Shown here one piece after another: positions 25,313 through 32,485 of a stretch of 64,000 bases of DNA. The position numbers and the translations under genes were made by a program. The DNA comes from an uncultured Oscillospiraceae bacterium. GTDB lineage: Bacteria; Bacillota; Clostridia; Oscillospirales; Oscillospiraceae. Under the pieces are notes generated by a model. That model saw only the letters and a program-made list of their open reading frames with translations. It was not told the origin of the DNA and ran no database searches. How positions within the stretch are numbered: the first letter of the stretch is position 1; every line of letters starts with the position of its first letter. The stretch lies in contig CAKUOS010000001.1 of the NCBI GenBank assembly GCA_934670025.1, positions 124,001-188,000 of the forward strand, in the 5' to 3' direction.

Positions 25313-27343
25313 ATGGCAAGCCCGGCGGAGCTTCACCGTCTGCCGCCGCGCGCCGTGCGGTTTTTGCAGGCGCATCCGGGCGCGTTGTCCGCGCTGCGCG
25401 CCGCGGCGTATCTGGCCGCGGGGTTTCTCCTTGCGGGCGCGGGACTCGGCGGAGCGCCGACTGCGCTGGCGCTGGCGCCCGTGTGCGCCGAACCGTTCGG
25501 CCTGTGCGCGATCTGCGCCTATCTCGGCGCGCTTCTGGGCTACGGCGCGTTCTGGGGTCCGGCCGCCTCCGTGGAGCCGGCCGCGGCCGGCTTTCTGCTG
25601 CTGGCGGGCAATTGTCTGTTCCGGGAGCTTCTTCCCGCGCAGCGCCGCTGGTTCGCGCCGCTGGCCGCGGGCGGCGTCTATCTTCTCATCGGCATGATCT
25701 TTCTTTTGCAGCAGTCGTTTGCGCCGCGCGCGGCGCTGCTGCTGACGCTGCGGCTCGTGAGCCTCTCGTGCTTCCTGCGCGCGCTGACCGGCGAACGCCG
25801 CCGCGTGCGCCGTCTTGCGTGGAGCATCGGGCTTCTCGCCGGGATGATGCGCGTGACGCTGCCGTTTGACGTGCCGCTGGCTGCGCCGGTCGCCGCGGCG
25901 CTGAGCGCCGCGTGTGCCGCTTCGCCATCCGGGATGCTTGTGGCCGCCGCGTGCGGCCTGACGCTCGATCTCGGCTGCGAACCGAGTCCGCCGCAGACGG
26001 CACTGTTCTGCCTGGCCGCATTTGCCGCTGCGCGCTGTGCGCCGAGAAAGCTGGCCCGTGCGGCTGTCTTCGCCGGCAGCTATCTGCTCGGCGTGATGCT
26101 CTGGGGCGGCGAGCACGCGGGCTGGACGCTCGGCGTGATGCTCGGCGCGCTGTGCGCCGCCGCGCTTCCGGAGGGGCTGCTTCTCCCGGCTGCCGAAGCG
26201 CCCGCGCCGCCTTCCGCCGCGCCCGTACAGCAGACCGCGGCGCTCCTGCGCGATTTGCAGGCGCAGCTCACGCCGCCGCCCGGTCCCGCCGAATCGCCCG
26301 GCGCGGACGCGCTCATCTTCGACCGCGCGGCCGATACCGTCTGCCGCGGCTGTCTCAAACGGCAGCTTTGCTGGGACGAGCGCGGCGAACAGACCTACCA
26401 CGCGCTGGCCTCATGCGCCGAAACGCTCGTCCGTCAGGCCGAAGCCCGGCCCGAAGACCTGCCGCCGGCCTTCACCGCGGTCTGCATCCGCGTTCCTGCG
26501 TTCTGCGAGGCCGTCACCGCCGCGCTGCACGCGCAGCGCGTGCAATTGCAGGCGCTCGCGCGCTGTGAAGAAGCCCGGCGCATCGCCTCGGCAGCCTACG
26601 GCCATATGGCGCGGATGCTCGACGCCGAGGCCGCCGCGCCCGACGAGCGTCCCGCGCAATTCGAACCGGAGCTTGGCGTCCGGGCCGTCGGCCTGCGCGG
26701 CGACACGCTCTGCGGCGACTGCGGGACGAGCTTCCGCTGCGGCTGCATCCAGTATGTCCTCCTGCTCGACGGCATGGGCACCGGCGCGGAGGCCAGGGCT
26801 CACGCCGAAGCGTCCGCCGCGCTGCTGCGGCAGCTGCTTTCCCTGCAAATGCCGCCCGAGGACGCGCTGCAAACGCTCAACGAGCTCTATGTCCTGCGCG
26901 GCGACGGCTGCTTTTCCACGCTCGACCTGCTGCGGCTCGATCTTGCATCCGGCGAGGGCCTCCTCTATAAATGGGGCGCCGCGCCGTCGTATCTCAAGCG
27001 CGGCGAAACCGTCAAAAAAATAGGGACAGCCTCGCCGCCGCCCGGACTTGGTGTGGGAGAGAGACACCATGCCGAGTGCGTCAGGCTGTCCTTGCAGAGA
27101 GGAGAGCTGCTGGTGCTCGCCACCGACGGGATCCCGTGCGCGCCGCTGGAGCAGTTTCTGCGCGCGTGCGGAGAGCTTTCGCCGCGGGAGCTTGCCGCCG
27201 GGGCTGTCGCGTGCGCCGGCGAGTCAGATCCGGACGACCGGACCGCCGCCGTCATTCGACTGCGTCCGACCGCCTTACAGCCACAACATACCACACGCCG
27301 CGCGCGAAAGCTGTCGAATTCGGCTCCAAAAGCCCATATTTAG
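25313..27343 (+). CDS. spoIIE: Stage II sporulation protein E (PP2C-type phosphatase)
   Basis: A 676-residue protein with a long hydrophobic N-terminal half (about ten membrane segments, residues 40-310), a middle region containing VCRGCLKRQLCWD, and a C-terminal PPM phosphatase domain. LLLDGMGTGAEARAHAEASAALLRQLL, FSTLDLLRLDLASGEGLLYKWGAAPSYL and LLVLATDGIP are the SpoIIE-type metal-site motifs. SpoIIE dephosphorylates the anti-anti-sigma factor SpoIIAA in the forespore, freeing sigma-F. It is shorter than the 827-residue Bacillus protein, mainly in the linker. ATG at 25313 follows GGAAGGAGG by 8 nt; the open frame upstream is not part of it. Confidence 0.9.
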   Translation: MASPAELHRLPPRAVRFLQAHPGALSALRAAAYLAAGFLLAGAGLGGAPTALALAPVCAEPFGLCAICAYLGALLGYGAFWGPAASVEPAAAGFLLLAGNCLFRELLPAQRRWFAPLAAGGVYLLIGMIFLLQQSFAPRAALLLTLRLVSLSCFLRALTGERRRVRRLAWSIGLLAGMMRVTLPFDVPLAAPVAAALSAACAASPSGMLVAAACGLTLDLGCEPSPPQTALFCLAAFAAARCAPRKLARAAVFAGSYLLGVMLWGGEHAGWTLGVMLGALCAAALPEGLLLPAAEAPAPPSAAPVQQTAALLRDLQAQLTPPPGPAESPGADALIFDRAADTVCRGCLKRQLCWDERGEQTYHALASCAETLVRQAEARPEDLPPAFTAVCIRVPAFCEAVTAALHAQRVQLQALARCEEARRIASAAYGHMARMLDAEAAAPDERPAQFEPELGVRAVGLRGDTLCGDCGTSFRCGCIQYVLLLDGMGTGAEARAHAEASAALLRQLLSLQMPPEDALQTLNELYVLRGDGCFSTLDLLRLDLASGEGLLYKWGAAPSYLKRGETVKKIGTASPPPGLGVGERHHAECVRLSLQRGELLVLATDGIPCAPLEQFLRACGELSPRELAAGAVACAGESDPDDRTAAVIRLRPTALQPQHTTRRARKLSNSAPKAHI

Positions 27344-27409
27344 GAAATTTTTACTGTCAAACCACAAAATATCGCCCCGAACGCTGCCGCAGACCGTCGG
27401 AAGCGCGCA

Positions 27410-27446
27410 AAAACCGGTACCGCCCGTCCTGGGCCGTACCGGTTTT
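27410..27446. terminator. Bidirectional terminator between spoIIE and metF
   Basis: An 11-bp perfect stem AAAACCGGTAC / GTACCGGTTTT encloses a 15-nt loop, between two convergent genes. Confidence 0.85.
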
Positions 27447-27458
27447 GTGCTGTTTCTT

Positions 27459-28382
27459 TTAAATTGCGATCCCGGCCTTGTCGAGGATCGTCGGAACGTT
27501 CTTTTCCGCGCCGATGGCCATGATATGCACGCCGTCGCACAGATGCTCGTCCCTGATCTTTGCGATCATCTCCGCCGCCATCTCGATGCCCAGCTGCATG
27601 GGAAGACCCTTGACGCCCTTTTCCTTGCCTTCGGCGGCAGCCGCGGCCAGACGGTCGATCATCTCCTGCGGCACCGCGATGCCGGGGACGTTTTCGTTCA
27701 TGTACTTTGCCATGCCCGCAGTCTTGAGCGGAATGATACCGGCCATGATATGGGTCTTGATCCCCGCCGCGTCGACCTTTTCGAGGAAGCGCTTGAACGT
27801 ATCGAGATCAAAAATGCCCTGCGTCTGGATGTACATCGCGCCCGCGTCGACCTTCTGCCGCAGCTTCATGATCTGCAATTCGACGGGGTCGTAGACCGGG
27901 GTCACGGATGCGCCCTTGTAGAATTTCGGCGCGCCGCCCGAAAGCTCGTTGCCGCCGCAGTCGCAGTTCGTCTGCTCCATCTTCGTGAGCATCTTCAGAA
28001 TGCCGACGGAGTCGAGGTCGTAGACGGGCTTGGTGTCCTTGCAGTCGCCGACGACGGGATGGTCGCCCGTCAGCGCCAGCATCGTGTCGATGCCGAACGC
28101 CGCCGCAGACAGGATATCGCCCATGATGCCCATGCGGTTGCGGTCGCGGCCCGTGACCTGCAAGATCGGCTCGATGCCCGCGTGCTTCAGCGCGATGCAC
28201 AGCCCGAGGCTCGAAGCCTTGAGACTGGCCGACTGCATATCCGTGACGTTGACACCGTGGACCTTGCCGTTCAAAAGCGCGGCGGCCTCCAGCTGTTCAG
28301 AAAAATCGAATCCCTTCGGCGGGGCCATTTCGGCAGTAACGCCAAATTTACCGGCGTCCAGAGCCTCTTTCAGCTTGCTCAT
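27459..28382 (-). CDS. metF: Methylenetetrahydrofolate reductase
   Basis: A 307-residue TIM-barrel flavoenzyme of the MetF family. Characteristic segments are VTAEMAPPKGFD (catalytic Glu), VHGVNVTDMQSA, PILQVTGRDRNRMGI, LTGDHP, GASVTPVYDPVE and GAMYIQTQGIFDLDTF. It reduces 5,10-methylene-THF to 5-methyl-THF, feeding methionine synthesis or, in anaerobes, the Wood-Ljungdahl methyl branch. No metV or other acetogenesis genes are adjacent. The ATG is preceded by AAAGGGGAAA. It is transcribed alone from a strong promoter. Confidence 0.93.
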   Translation of the reverse strand: MSKLKEALDAGKFGVTAEMAPPKGFDFSEQLEAAALLNGKVHGVNVTDMQSASLKASSLGLCIALKHAGIEPILQVTGRDRNRMGIMGDILSAAAFGIDTMLALTGDHPVVGDCKDTKPVYDLDSVGILKMLTKMEQTNCDCGGNELSGGAPKFYKGASVTPVYDPVELQIMKLRQKVDAGAMYIQTQGIFDLDTFKRFLEKVDAAGIKTHIMAGIIPLKTAGMAKYMNENVPGIAVPQEMIDRLAAAAAEGKEKGVKGLPMQLGIEMAAEMIAKIRDEHLCDGVHIMAIGAEKNVPTILDKAGIAI

Positions 28383-28458
28383 AATTCAGTTTCCCCTTTA
28401 AGTCTGTGATGTTTGCCGCCGCGGATACGCCTTTGCAGCTGCGGCCCGATACAAATTT

Positions 28459-28487
28459 ATTATATCGTAATTTTGGCAGGAAATCAA
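28459..28487 (-). promoter_or_regulatory. metF promoter
   Basis: On the minus strand TTGATT (28482-28487), 17-nt spacer, TATAAT (28459-28464). The leader to the start codon is about 70 nt. Confidence 0.8.
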
Positions 28488-28542
28488 CGCCATTTCTCCG
28501 AAACGCGCAGTTTTTTCACTTTTCGCGCGGCGCGCGGTGTGC

Positions 28543-28548
28543 TATAAT
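28543..28548 (+). promoter_or_regulatory. -10 element before the thioesterase gene
   Basis: A perfect TATAAT lies 35 nt before the ATG at 28584. The expected -35 position is poor (TTTCGC at 28521), so the promoter may need an activator. Confidence 0.5.
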
Positions 28549-28583
28549 GGGCGCAGAAACTCTTTCCCGGAGGCGCAATTATC

Positions 28584-29324
28584 ATGGAACCAGGCAAATT
28601 TCAAAAGACCGTCGTCCTCACGCCCGACCTTTGCGGGCAGGACGCCTCGCTCTCGCCGCTGGCTGCGTTCACCATCTTTCAGGGCATCGCGTCGGAGCAC
28701 GCCGAGCAGATCGGCGTCGGCGGCGCGGCGATGGCCAAACGCGGCGAATTCTGGCTGACCGTCCACACGCGCGTGGATTTTTACGGACGGGCGTATCTCA
28801 TGCAGGCGCTCACCGCCGAAACGTGGCCCGAGCGCTGCACGCCCGAGAGCGTCCGCTGCTTCCGCGGCTACCGGCTCACGCACGGCAATACGCTCATCGC
28901 GCGCGGCCGCACGCAGTGGGCGATCCTCGGCCCGGAGCAGAAGATCCTCCGCTTTTCCGAGTCCGGGTTCCCCACCGGATTCCCGTTCCCGGATGAGGCT
29001 GGCATCGACGAAGCGCCCGCGCGCCTGCGCGACGATTTTACACCGGACGACCGCGTCTGCACGCACGTCGCCCGCGCCACGGACATCGACATGGGCCGTC
29101 ACGTCAATAATGTCGCGTACATCCGGATGCTGCTCGACTGCTTCACGGCGAAGGAGCTCGTCAGCGGCCGGATCCGCTCCATCGAGGCGCACTACGCCAG
29201 CGCCTGCTTCGAGGGTCAGCCGCTCGGCATCTACCGAAAGGACGCAGACGGCGCGTGCCGTCTGGCCGTCAAAAAGGAAGACGGCAAGGCCGCCGTCCTC
29301 GCAAAGATCGTTTATACGGAATAA
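28584..29324 (+). CDS. Acyl-ACP thioesterase family protein
   Basis: A 246-residue double hot-dog protein of the acyl-ACP thioesterase (FatA/FatB-like) family found in many anaerobic Firmicutes. The first hot-dog contains PLAAFTIFQGIASEHAEQIGVG; the second has TDIDMGRHVNNVAYIRMLLDC, whose Asn/His segment is the catalytic region. It releases free fatty acids from acyl carrier protein. CCGGAGGCGC precedes the ATG. Its stop codon TAA forms part of the ribosome-binding site region (TAAGGAGGG) of the next gene, so the two are an operon. Confidence 0.88.
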   Translation: MEPGKFQKTVVLTPDLCGQDASLSPLAAFTIFQGIASEHAEQIGVGGAAMAKRGEFWLTVHTRVDFYGRAYLMQALTAETWPERCTPESVRCFRGYRLTHGNTLIARGRTQWAILGPEQKILRFSESGFPTGFPFPDEAGIDEAPARLRDDFTPDDRVCTHVARATDIDMGRHVNNVAYIRMLLDCFTAKELVSGRIRSIEAHYASACFEGQPLGIYRKDADGACRLAVKKEDGKAAVLAKIVYTE

Positions 29325-29338
29325 GGAGGGAACGCGCT

Positions 29339-29938
29339 ATGGATCTTCAAAAAGCGATCGCCGCGCTGACCGGACGCGGCTTCGCCGTCCGCTATTTTGA
29401 GACTGCGGCGGAGGCCGCCGCGGCCATCGACGCAGCCATCGACGGCAGGACCGTCGGCTTCGGCGGCAGCGTAACGCTCGAGCAGCTGGGTCTTTTCGAC
29501 CGGCTCGGCACGCACAATACCGTCTTCTGGCACTGGAGACAGTCCGCCGCCGAGGCGCGGCAGGCGAGCATGACGGCGCAGGTCTATCTGCTGTCGGCCA
29601 ACGCCATCGCCGAGACCGGCCAGATCGTCAACATCGACGGCACCGGCAACCGCGTCTCCGCCGCGCTCTACGGCCACGAACGGGTGATGTTCGTCGCCGG
29701 CGTCAACAAGCTCGCGCCCGATCTGCCCGCGGCCATCGCCCGCGCAAAAAATATCGCCGCGCCGCTCAACGCCCGCAGGCTCGGCTGCAAGACGCCCTGC
29801 GCGCTCTCAGAGCCCATGCGCTGCCACGACTGCGCAAGCCCGACGCGCATCTGCAACGTGACCGCCGTCATCGACCGGCCGCCGCGCTCCATCCAGCAGA
29901 TGGACGTCATCCTCATCGGCGAACCGCTCGGTTATTAA
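29339..29938 (+). CDS. LUD domain protein (LutC/YkgG-like, DUF162)
   Basis: A 199-residue protein with the LUD fold: VGFGGSVTLEQLGLFDRL, TAQVYLLSANAIAETGQIVNIDGTGNRVSAALYGHERVMFVAGVNKL. The IAETGxIVNIDGxGNR block is typical of stand-alone clostridial LUD proteins. A cysteine-rich tail (GCKTPCALSEPMRCHDCASPTRIC) could bind an Fe-S cluster or zinc. LUD proteins take part in lactate oxidation complexes (LutABC), but no lutA or lutB is present. AAGGAGGG lies 8 nt before the ATG. Confidence 0.85.
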   Translation: MDLQKAIAALTGRGFAVRYFETAAEAAAAIDAAIDGRTVGFGGSVTLEQLGLFDRLGTHNTVFWHWRQSAAEARQASMTAQVYLLSANAIAETGQIVNIDGTGNRVSAALYGHERVMFVAGVNKLAPDLPAAIARAKNIAAPLNARRLGCKTPCALSEPMRCHDCASPTRICNVTAVIDRPPRSIQQMDVILIGEPLGY

Positions 29939-29942
29939 GAAG

Positions 29943-29973
29943 CACGCCCCGGCGCTTTTTGCGCCGGGGCGTG
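29943..29973. terminator. Terminator between LUD gene and RHH gene
   Basis: A 13-bp perfect stem CACGCCCCGGCGC / GCGCCGGGGCGTG with a T5 loop separates two convergent genes. It lacks a long T tail on either side. Confidence 0.75.
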
Positions 29974-29975
29974 TG

Positions 29976-30158
29976 TTATTCCTCTTCATGCAGCACGATC
30001 GCGCCGTGCTCCTTCTCATAATCCGCGACAAATTTCCGCATCAGCTGGATCAGCTGACTGTTGGCCGACCGTCCGGTATAGCCGCAGACATAGCGGAATT
30101 TGGCCAGCAGCTCTGCGTCCACGCGCAGTCCAAAGTGTTTTTCCCGGTTCTGCTCCAA
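29976..30158 (-). CDS. Small ribbon-helix-helix (Arc-type) DNA-binding protein
   Basis: A 60-residue protein. EKHFGLRVDAELLAKFRYVCGYTGRSANSQLIQLMRKFVADYEKEHG fits the ribbon-helix-helix pattern: a short beta strand (HFGLRV) followed by two helices with GRSANSQ at the turn. Such proteins bind operators as dimers. The frame also opens with an ATG five codons earlier (30171-30173), but GGAGGAC lies just after that ATG and 7 nt before TTG at 30158, so TTG is the better start. It faces the 53-residue gene across a 124-bp divergent region that holds a 21-bp palindrome. Confidence 0.75.
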   Translation of the reverse strand: MEQNREKHFGLRVDAELLAKFRYVCGYTGRSANSQLIQLMRKFVADYEKEHGAIVLHEEE

Positions 30159-30206
30159 AGAAGCGTCCTCCATAACGTCAGATTGACTTTATTTTAGACT
30201 CATTTC

Positions 30207-30235
30207 TTGCATTCAAACAAAAACAGAGTTATTAT
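30207..30235 (+). promoter_or_regulatory. Promoter of the 53-residue protein gene
   Basis: TTGCAT (30207-30212), 17-nt spacer, TATTAT (30230-30235); the -10 overlaps the left arm of the palindrome at 30234-30254. Confidence 0.65.
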
Positions 30236-30254
30236 GGAGTTGAATCAGCTCCAT
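30234..30254. promoter_or_regulatory. 21-bp palindrome at the transcription start (candidate operator)
   Basis: ATGGAG-T-TGA-A-TCA-G-CTCCAT is symmetric except for one T/G pair. It covers the end of the -10 box and the expected start site of the 53-residue gene. It could be the operator of the divergent ribbon-helix-helix protein, or a 5' stem-loop in the transcript (9 bp with loop AAU). Confidence 0.5.
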
Positions 30255-30282
30255 AAATCCTGTAACCGGGGAGGCAATGGCT

Positions 30283-30444
30283 ATGCCGGACTACAAAGAA
30301 TTATATCTTCATATGATGCGCGCATCCGAGGCCGCCATCCGGACGCTGATCGCCGCACAGCAGGACTGCGAAGAAGCGATCCTCTCCTGTGACGAGCCCG
30401 TTCTGACGCTCCTGCCCAACGGCCCGGACGAACCAAACGGATAA
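30283..30444 (+). CDS. Conserved-looking 53-residue protein
   Basis: The encoded protein starts MPDYKELYLHMMRASEAAIR, continues TLIAAQQDCEEAILSC and ends with a Pro/Asp-rich tail. The first 40 residues are predicted to form one long amphipathic helix. I recall similar short MPDYKxMYxxLFRxxxxAIxxLxxAQQ proteins in Clostridia, without a known function. The Shine-Dalgarno GGGGAGG (30268-30274) is 8 nt from ATG 30283; the ATG at 30277 is too close to it. A promoter (30207-30235) and a strong terminator after the stop make it an independent unit. Confidence 0.7.
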   Translation: MPDYKELYLHMMRASEAAIRTLIAAQQDCEEAILSCDEPVLTLLPNGPDEPNG

Positions 30445-30462
30445 TTGCGGACACGGTGCAAA

Positions 30463-30496
30463 AACAGCCGCGGCAGATCGCTCTGCCGCGGCTGTT
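30463..30496. terminator. Bidirectional terminator
   Basis: A 15-bp perfect stem AACAGCCGCGGCAGA / TCTGCCGCGGCTGTT with loop TCGC lies between the 53-residue gene and the convergent VanW gene. The minus-strand T tract makes it strongest for the VanW gene. Confidence 0.9.
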
Positions 30497-30505
30497 CATC
30501 TGTTC

Positions 30506-32347
30506 TCAGCTCCAGATGTCGAACGGGTTGTCGGGTTCGGTGGGCTCCGTCGGCTCGGTCGGCACATCCGGATTATCCGGATCGGTCGGATCCGTGGGAT
30601 CCGGTTCCTCGGGGATCTCCGGCTCGACATACGGGGTGCACTTGTACGTCGCGTTGCGCGAGTTGTACACGTCCCTGTGCAGCGTCTCGGAGCGGATCAC
30701 GTTGCCGCTCGCATCCACGTAATCGCGGTAAGCGATCACGGTGTAGCCGACGTAGGAATACTGCACCATCGCGCCCTTGATATACTTGTTGCCGTCCTTG
30801 TCGACGACGAGATTGACGGTGTTGCCGTTCTCGTCGACGCCGGTCCCGGCGTCGGTGATGATCTTGTCGTCATCGCCGTCCATCGCCATCTTGGGCTGCA
30901 CGGTGTTGACCGTCGAGTGCCGCAGCACGATATGGTCGTAATCGCGGTCGGCCGGCTTCGTGCCCATCAGCTTGATGTGGACGTAGCCGCCCGAGACGGA
31001 CGCGTCGATGCGGATGGGATGATCGGTCGAGTTGACGAATTTATAGTCGAGCGACGGCCAGTAGATCGTCGCGTCCATGCCGGCCTCGACATACGTGACG
31101 ATGAACATATGCGGCGCGCGCTGCGTGACCTTGAGATCGGCGTAGAGCGTCGCGGTGTAGATGGTCGAGGCCACCTGACACACGCCGCCGCCAAGCTCGG
31201 ATTCGCTCTTGCCGCCGGTCTGATAGACGATGGCGGCCTGATAGCCCTTCTCCGCCGTGCGTTCGCCGACGGTCTTGTTGAACGAGAACTCGTCGCCGGG
31301 GTTCAGAATCGTCCCGTCGATAGCCTTGCAGGCCAGCTCCAGATTCTTCGTGCGCCCGGCCTGCGCGGTATGCGGGCTGTCGCACGAGCCGAGCACGTCG
31401 GCGAAGTATTCCTTCTCCAGATCTTCGAGCGTGACCGCCGGCAGGAGCTCCTCCGCCTGAATGGTGATCGTCGTCCCGGCGTCGGCCAGCGCAATCTGCT
31501 GCGTGTAATACGACACGTCAAAGCCGAAGCCGACCTTTTCGGCGACCAGCTCCTTCTTTTCCTCGTCGTAATAGGCGTCCTTCATCTCGCTGCCGAACTG
31601 GTCGTAGTATTTTTGCAGATCGACGGCCTCGCACGGGTCGGTGTCGTACTCAAACTGCAAATCGGAGAAATTCCCCGCCTCAAACCGCGCCACGACCGCG
31701 TCGTAGAGCTTGTCGGCGTCGAGCGAGACCGCGGGCGAACCCGTCACGACCGTGATGGTCTTCGTATCCTCGTCGACGGTCACGACCGGCTCGATCTTTT
31801 CGGACTTGCAGGCTCTTGCCGTCTGGTCGATGAGATCGCGGATATACGCCGTGTCAAGATCGGTCCCTGATTCGAGCGAGATGTCCTGCCGCGAGTTTTT
31901 TGCCTTCTGATACGTGATAAGCGCCTTGACCGGGCCGCCGTCGCGGCCGTAGTTCATCGCGGCGTCGGCCGCCTCGTCGGGATTCAGCGCGACGTTCGTC
32001 ACGTCGGGCGTGAATTCGATCGTCCGGTCGGGCAAAATGACCTTCAGCGTATCGCCCGCCGTCTGCGTCTCGACCGCGGTCTTGACCGCGTTGATGGCCG
32101 CGTCGCGCTTGAGCCCGCCGACGTTCACGCCCGCGACATACACGTTCGGGAAAATGGTGTCGCCGCCCTTTAAAATGAAGCCGTAGGTGCACACGCCGAG
32201 CACGGCCAGCAGCGCCGCACACGCCGCGATCACCGCGGCCTTTTTGCCGCTGCCGGGCGCGGGCTGCTTTTTGGGCGCCGCGGCCTTTTCCGCGGCGGTT
32301 TTGTGCGCCGCAGGACGGCTGGCTTCAAATCTGCCTTTCTTTCTGAT
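30506..32347 (-). CDS. VanW-domain cell-wall protein
   Basis: A protein of about 613 residues: a basic Ala/Lys/Pro-rich cytosolic start, one membrane helix (AAVIAACAALLAVLGVCTYGFIL), a repeated peptidoglycan-binding-like region (YoaR type; GDTIFPNVYVAGVNVGGLKRDAAINAV), then the VanW domain (ELACKAIDGTILNPGDEFSFNKTVGERTAEKGYQAAIVYQTGGKSESELGGGVCQVASTIYTATLYADL), a G5-like segment and a Pro/Thr/Asp-rich tail. The role is probably in the cell wall; VanW itself is poorly understood. The start is uncertain: AGGAGGG (32354-32360) points to ATC at 32345-32347, while ATG at 32393-32395 would lie only about 10 nt from the predicted transcription start and GTG 32368 lacks a ribosome-binding site. Confidence 0.82.
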   Translation of the reverse strand: MRKKGRFEASRPAAHKTAAEKAAAPKKQPAPGSGKKAAVIAACAALLAVLGVCTYGFILKGGDTIFPNVYVAGVNVGGLKRDAAINAVKTAVETQTAGDTLKVILPDRTIEFTPDVTNVALNPDEAADAAMNYGRDGGPVKALITYQKAKNSRQDISLESGTDLDTAYIRDLIDQTARACKSEKIEPVVTVDEDTKTITVVTGSPAVSLDADKLYDAVVARFEAGNFSDLQFEYDTDPCEAVDLQKYYDQFGSEMKDAYYDEEKKELVAEKVGFGFDVSYYTQQIALADAGTTITIQAEELLPAVTLEDLEKEYFADVLGSCDSPHTAQAGRTKNLELACKAIDGTILNPGDEFSFNKTVGERTAEKGYQAAIVYQTGGKSESELGGGVCQVASTIYTATLYADLKVTQRAPHMFIVTYVEAGMDATIYWPSLDYKFVNSTDHPIRIDASVSGGYVHIKLMGTKPADRDYDHIVLRHSTVNTVQPKMAMDGDDDKIITDAGTGVDENGNTVNLVVDKDGNKYIKGAMVQYSYVGYTVIAYRDYVDASGNVIRSETLHRDVYNSRNATYKCTPYVEPEIPEEPDPTDPTDPDNPDVPTEPTEPTEPDNPFDIWS

Positions 32348-32412
32348 AAGGATCCCTCCTATCTGCACGCGCCGCGCGTCCGCGCAGGGCGACATAATCC
32401 TGATGTCCTTGT

Positions 32413-32441
32413 ATTATACATGGTTCGCCCGTTTTTTGCAA
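32413..32441 (-). promoter_or_regulatory. Promoter of the VanW gene
   Basis: On the minus strand TTGCAA (32436-32441), 17-nt spacer, TATAAT (32413-32418). Transcription should start near 32405, which limits the possible start codons of the VanW gene. Confidence 0.85.
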
Positions 32442-32485
32442 CGGCATTCCCCACCAGAACCGGCCTCCGAATTCTGAATTTTCTA

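Noticed and set aside
27010-27020. Run of A residues inside spoIIE as a programmed frameshift site
   Set aside because: The frame continues normally into conserved SpoIIE sequence (KKIGTASPPPGLG); nothing suggests recoding.
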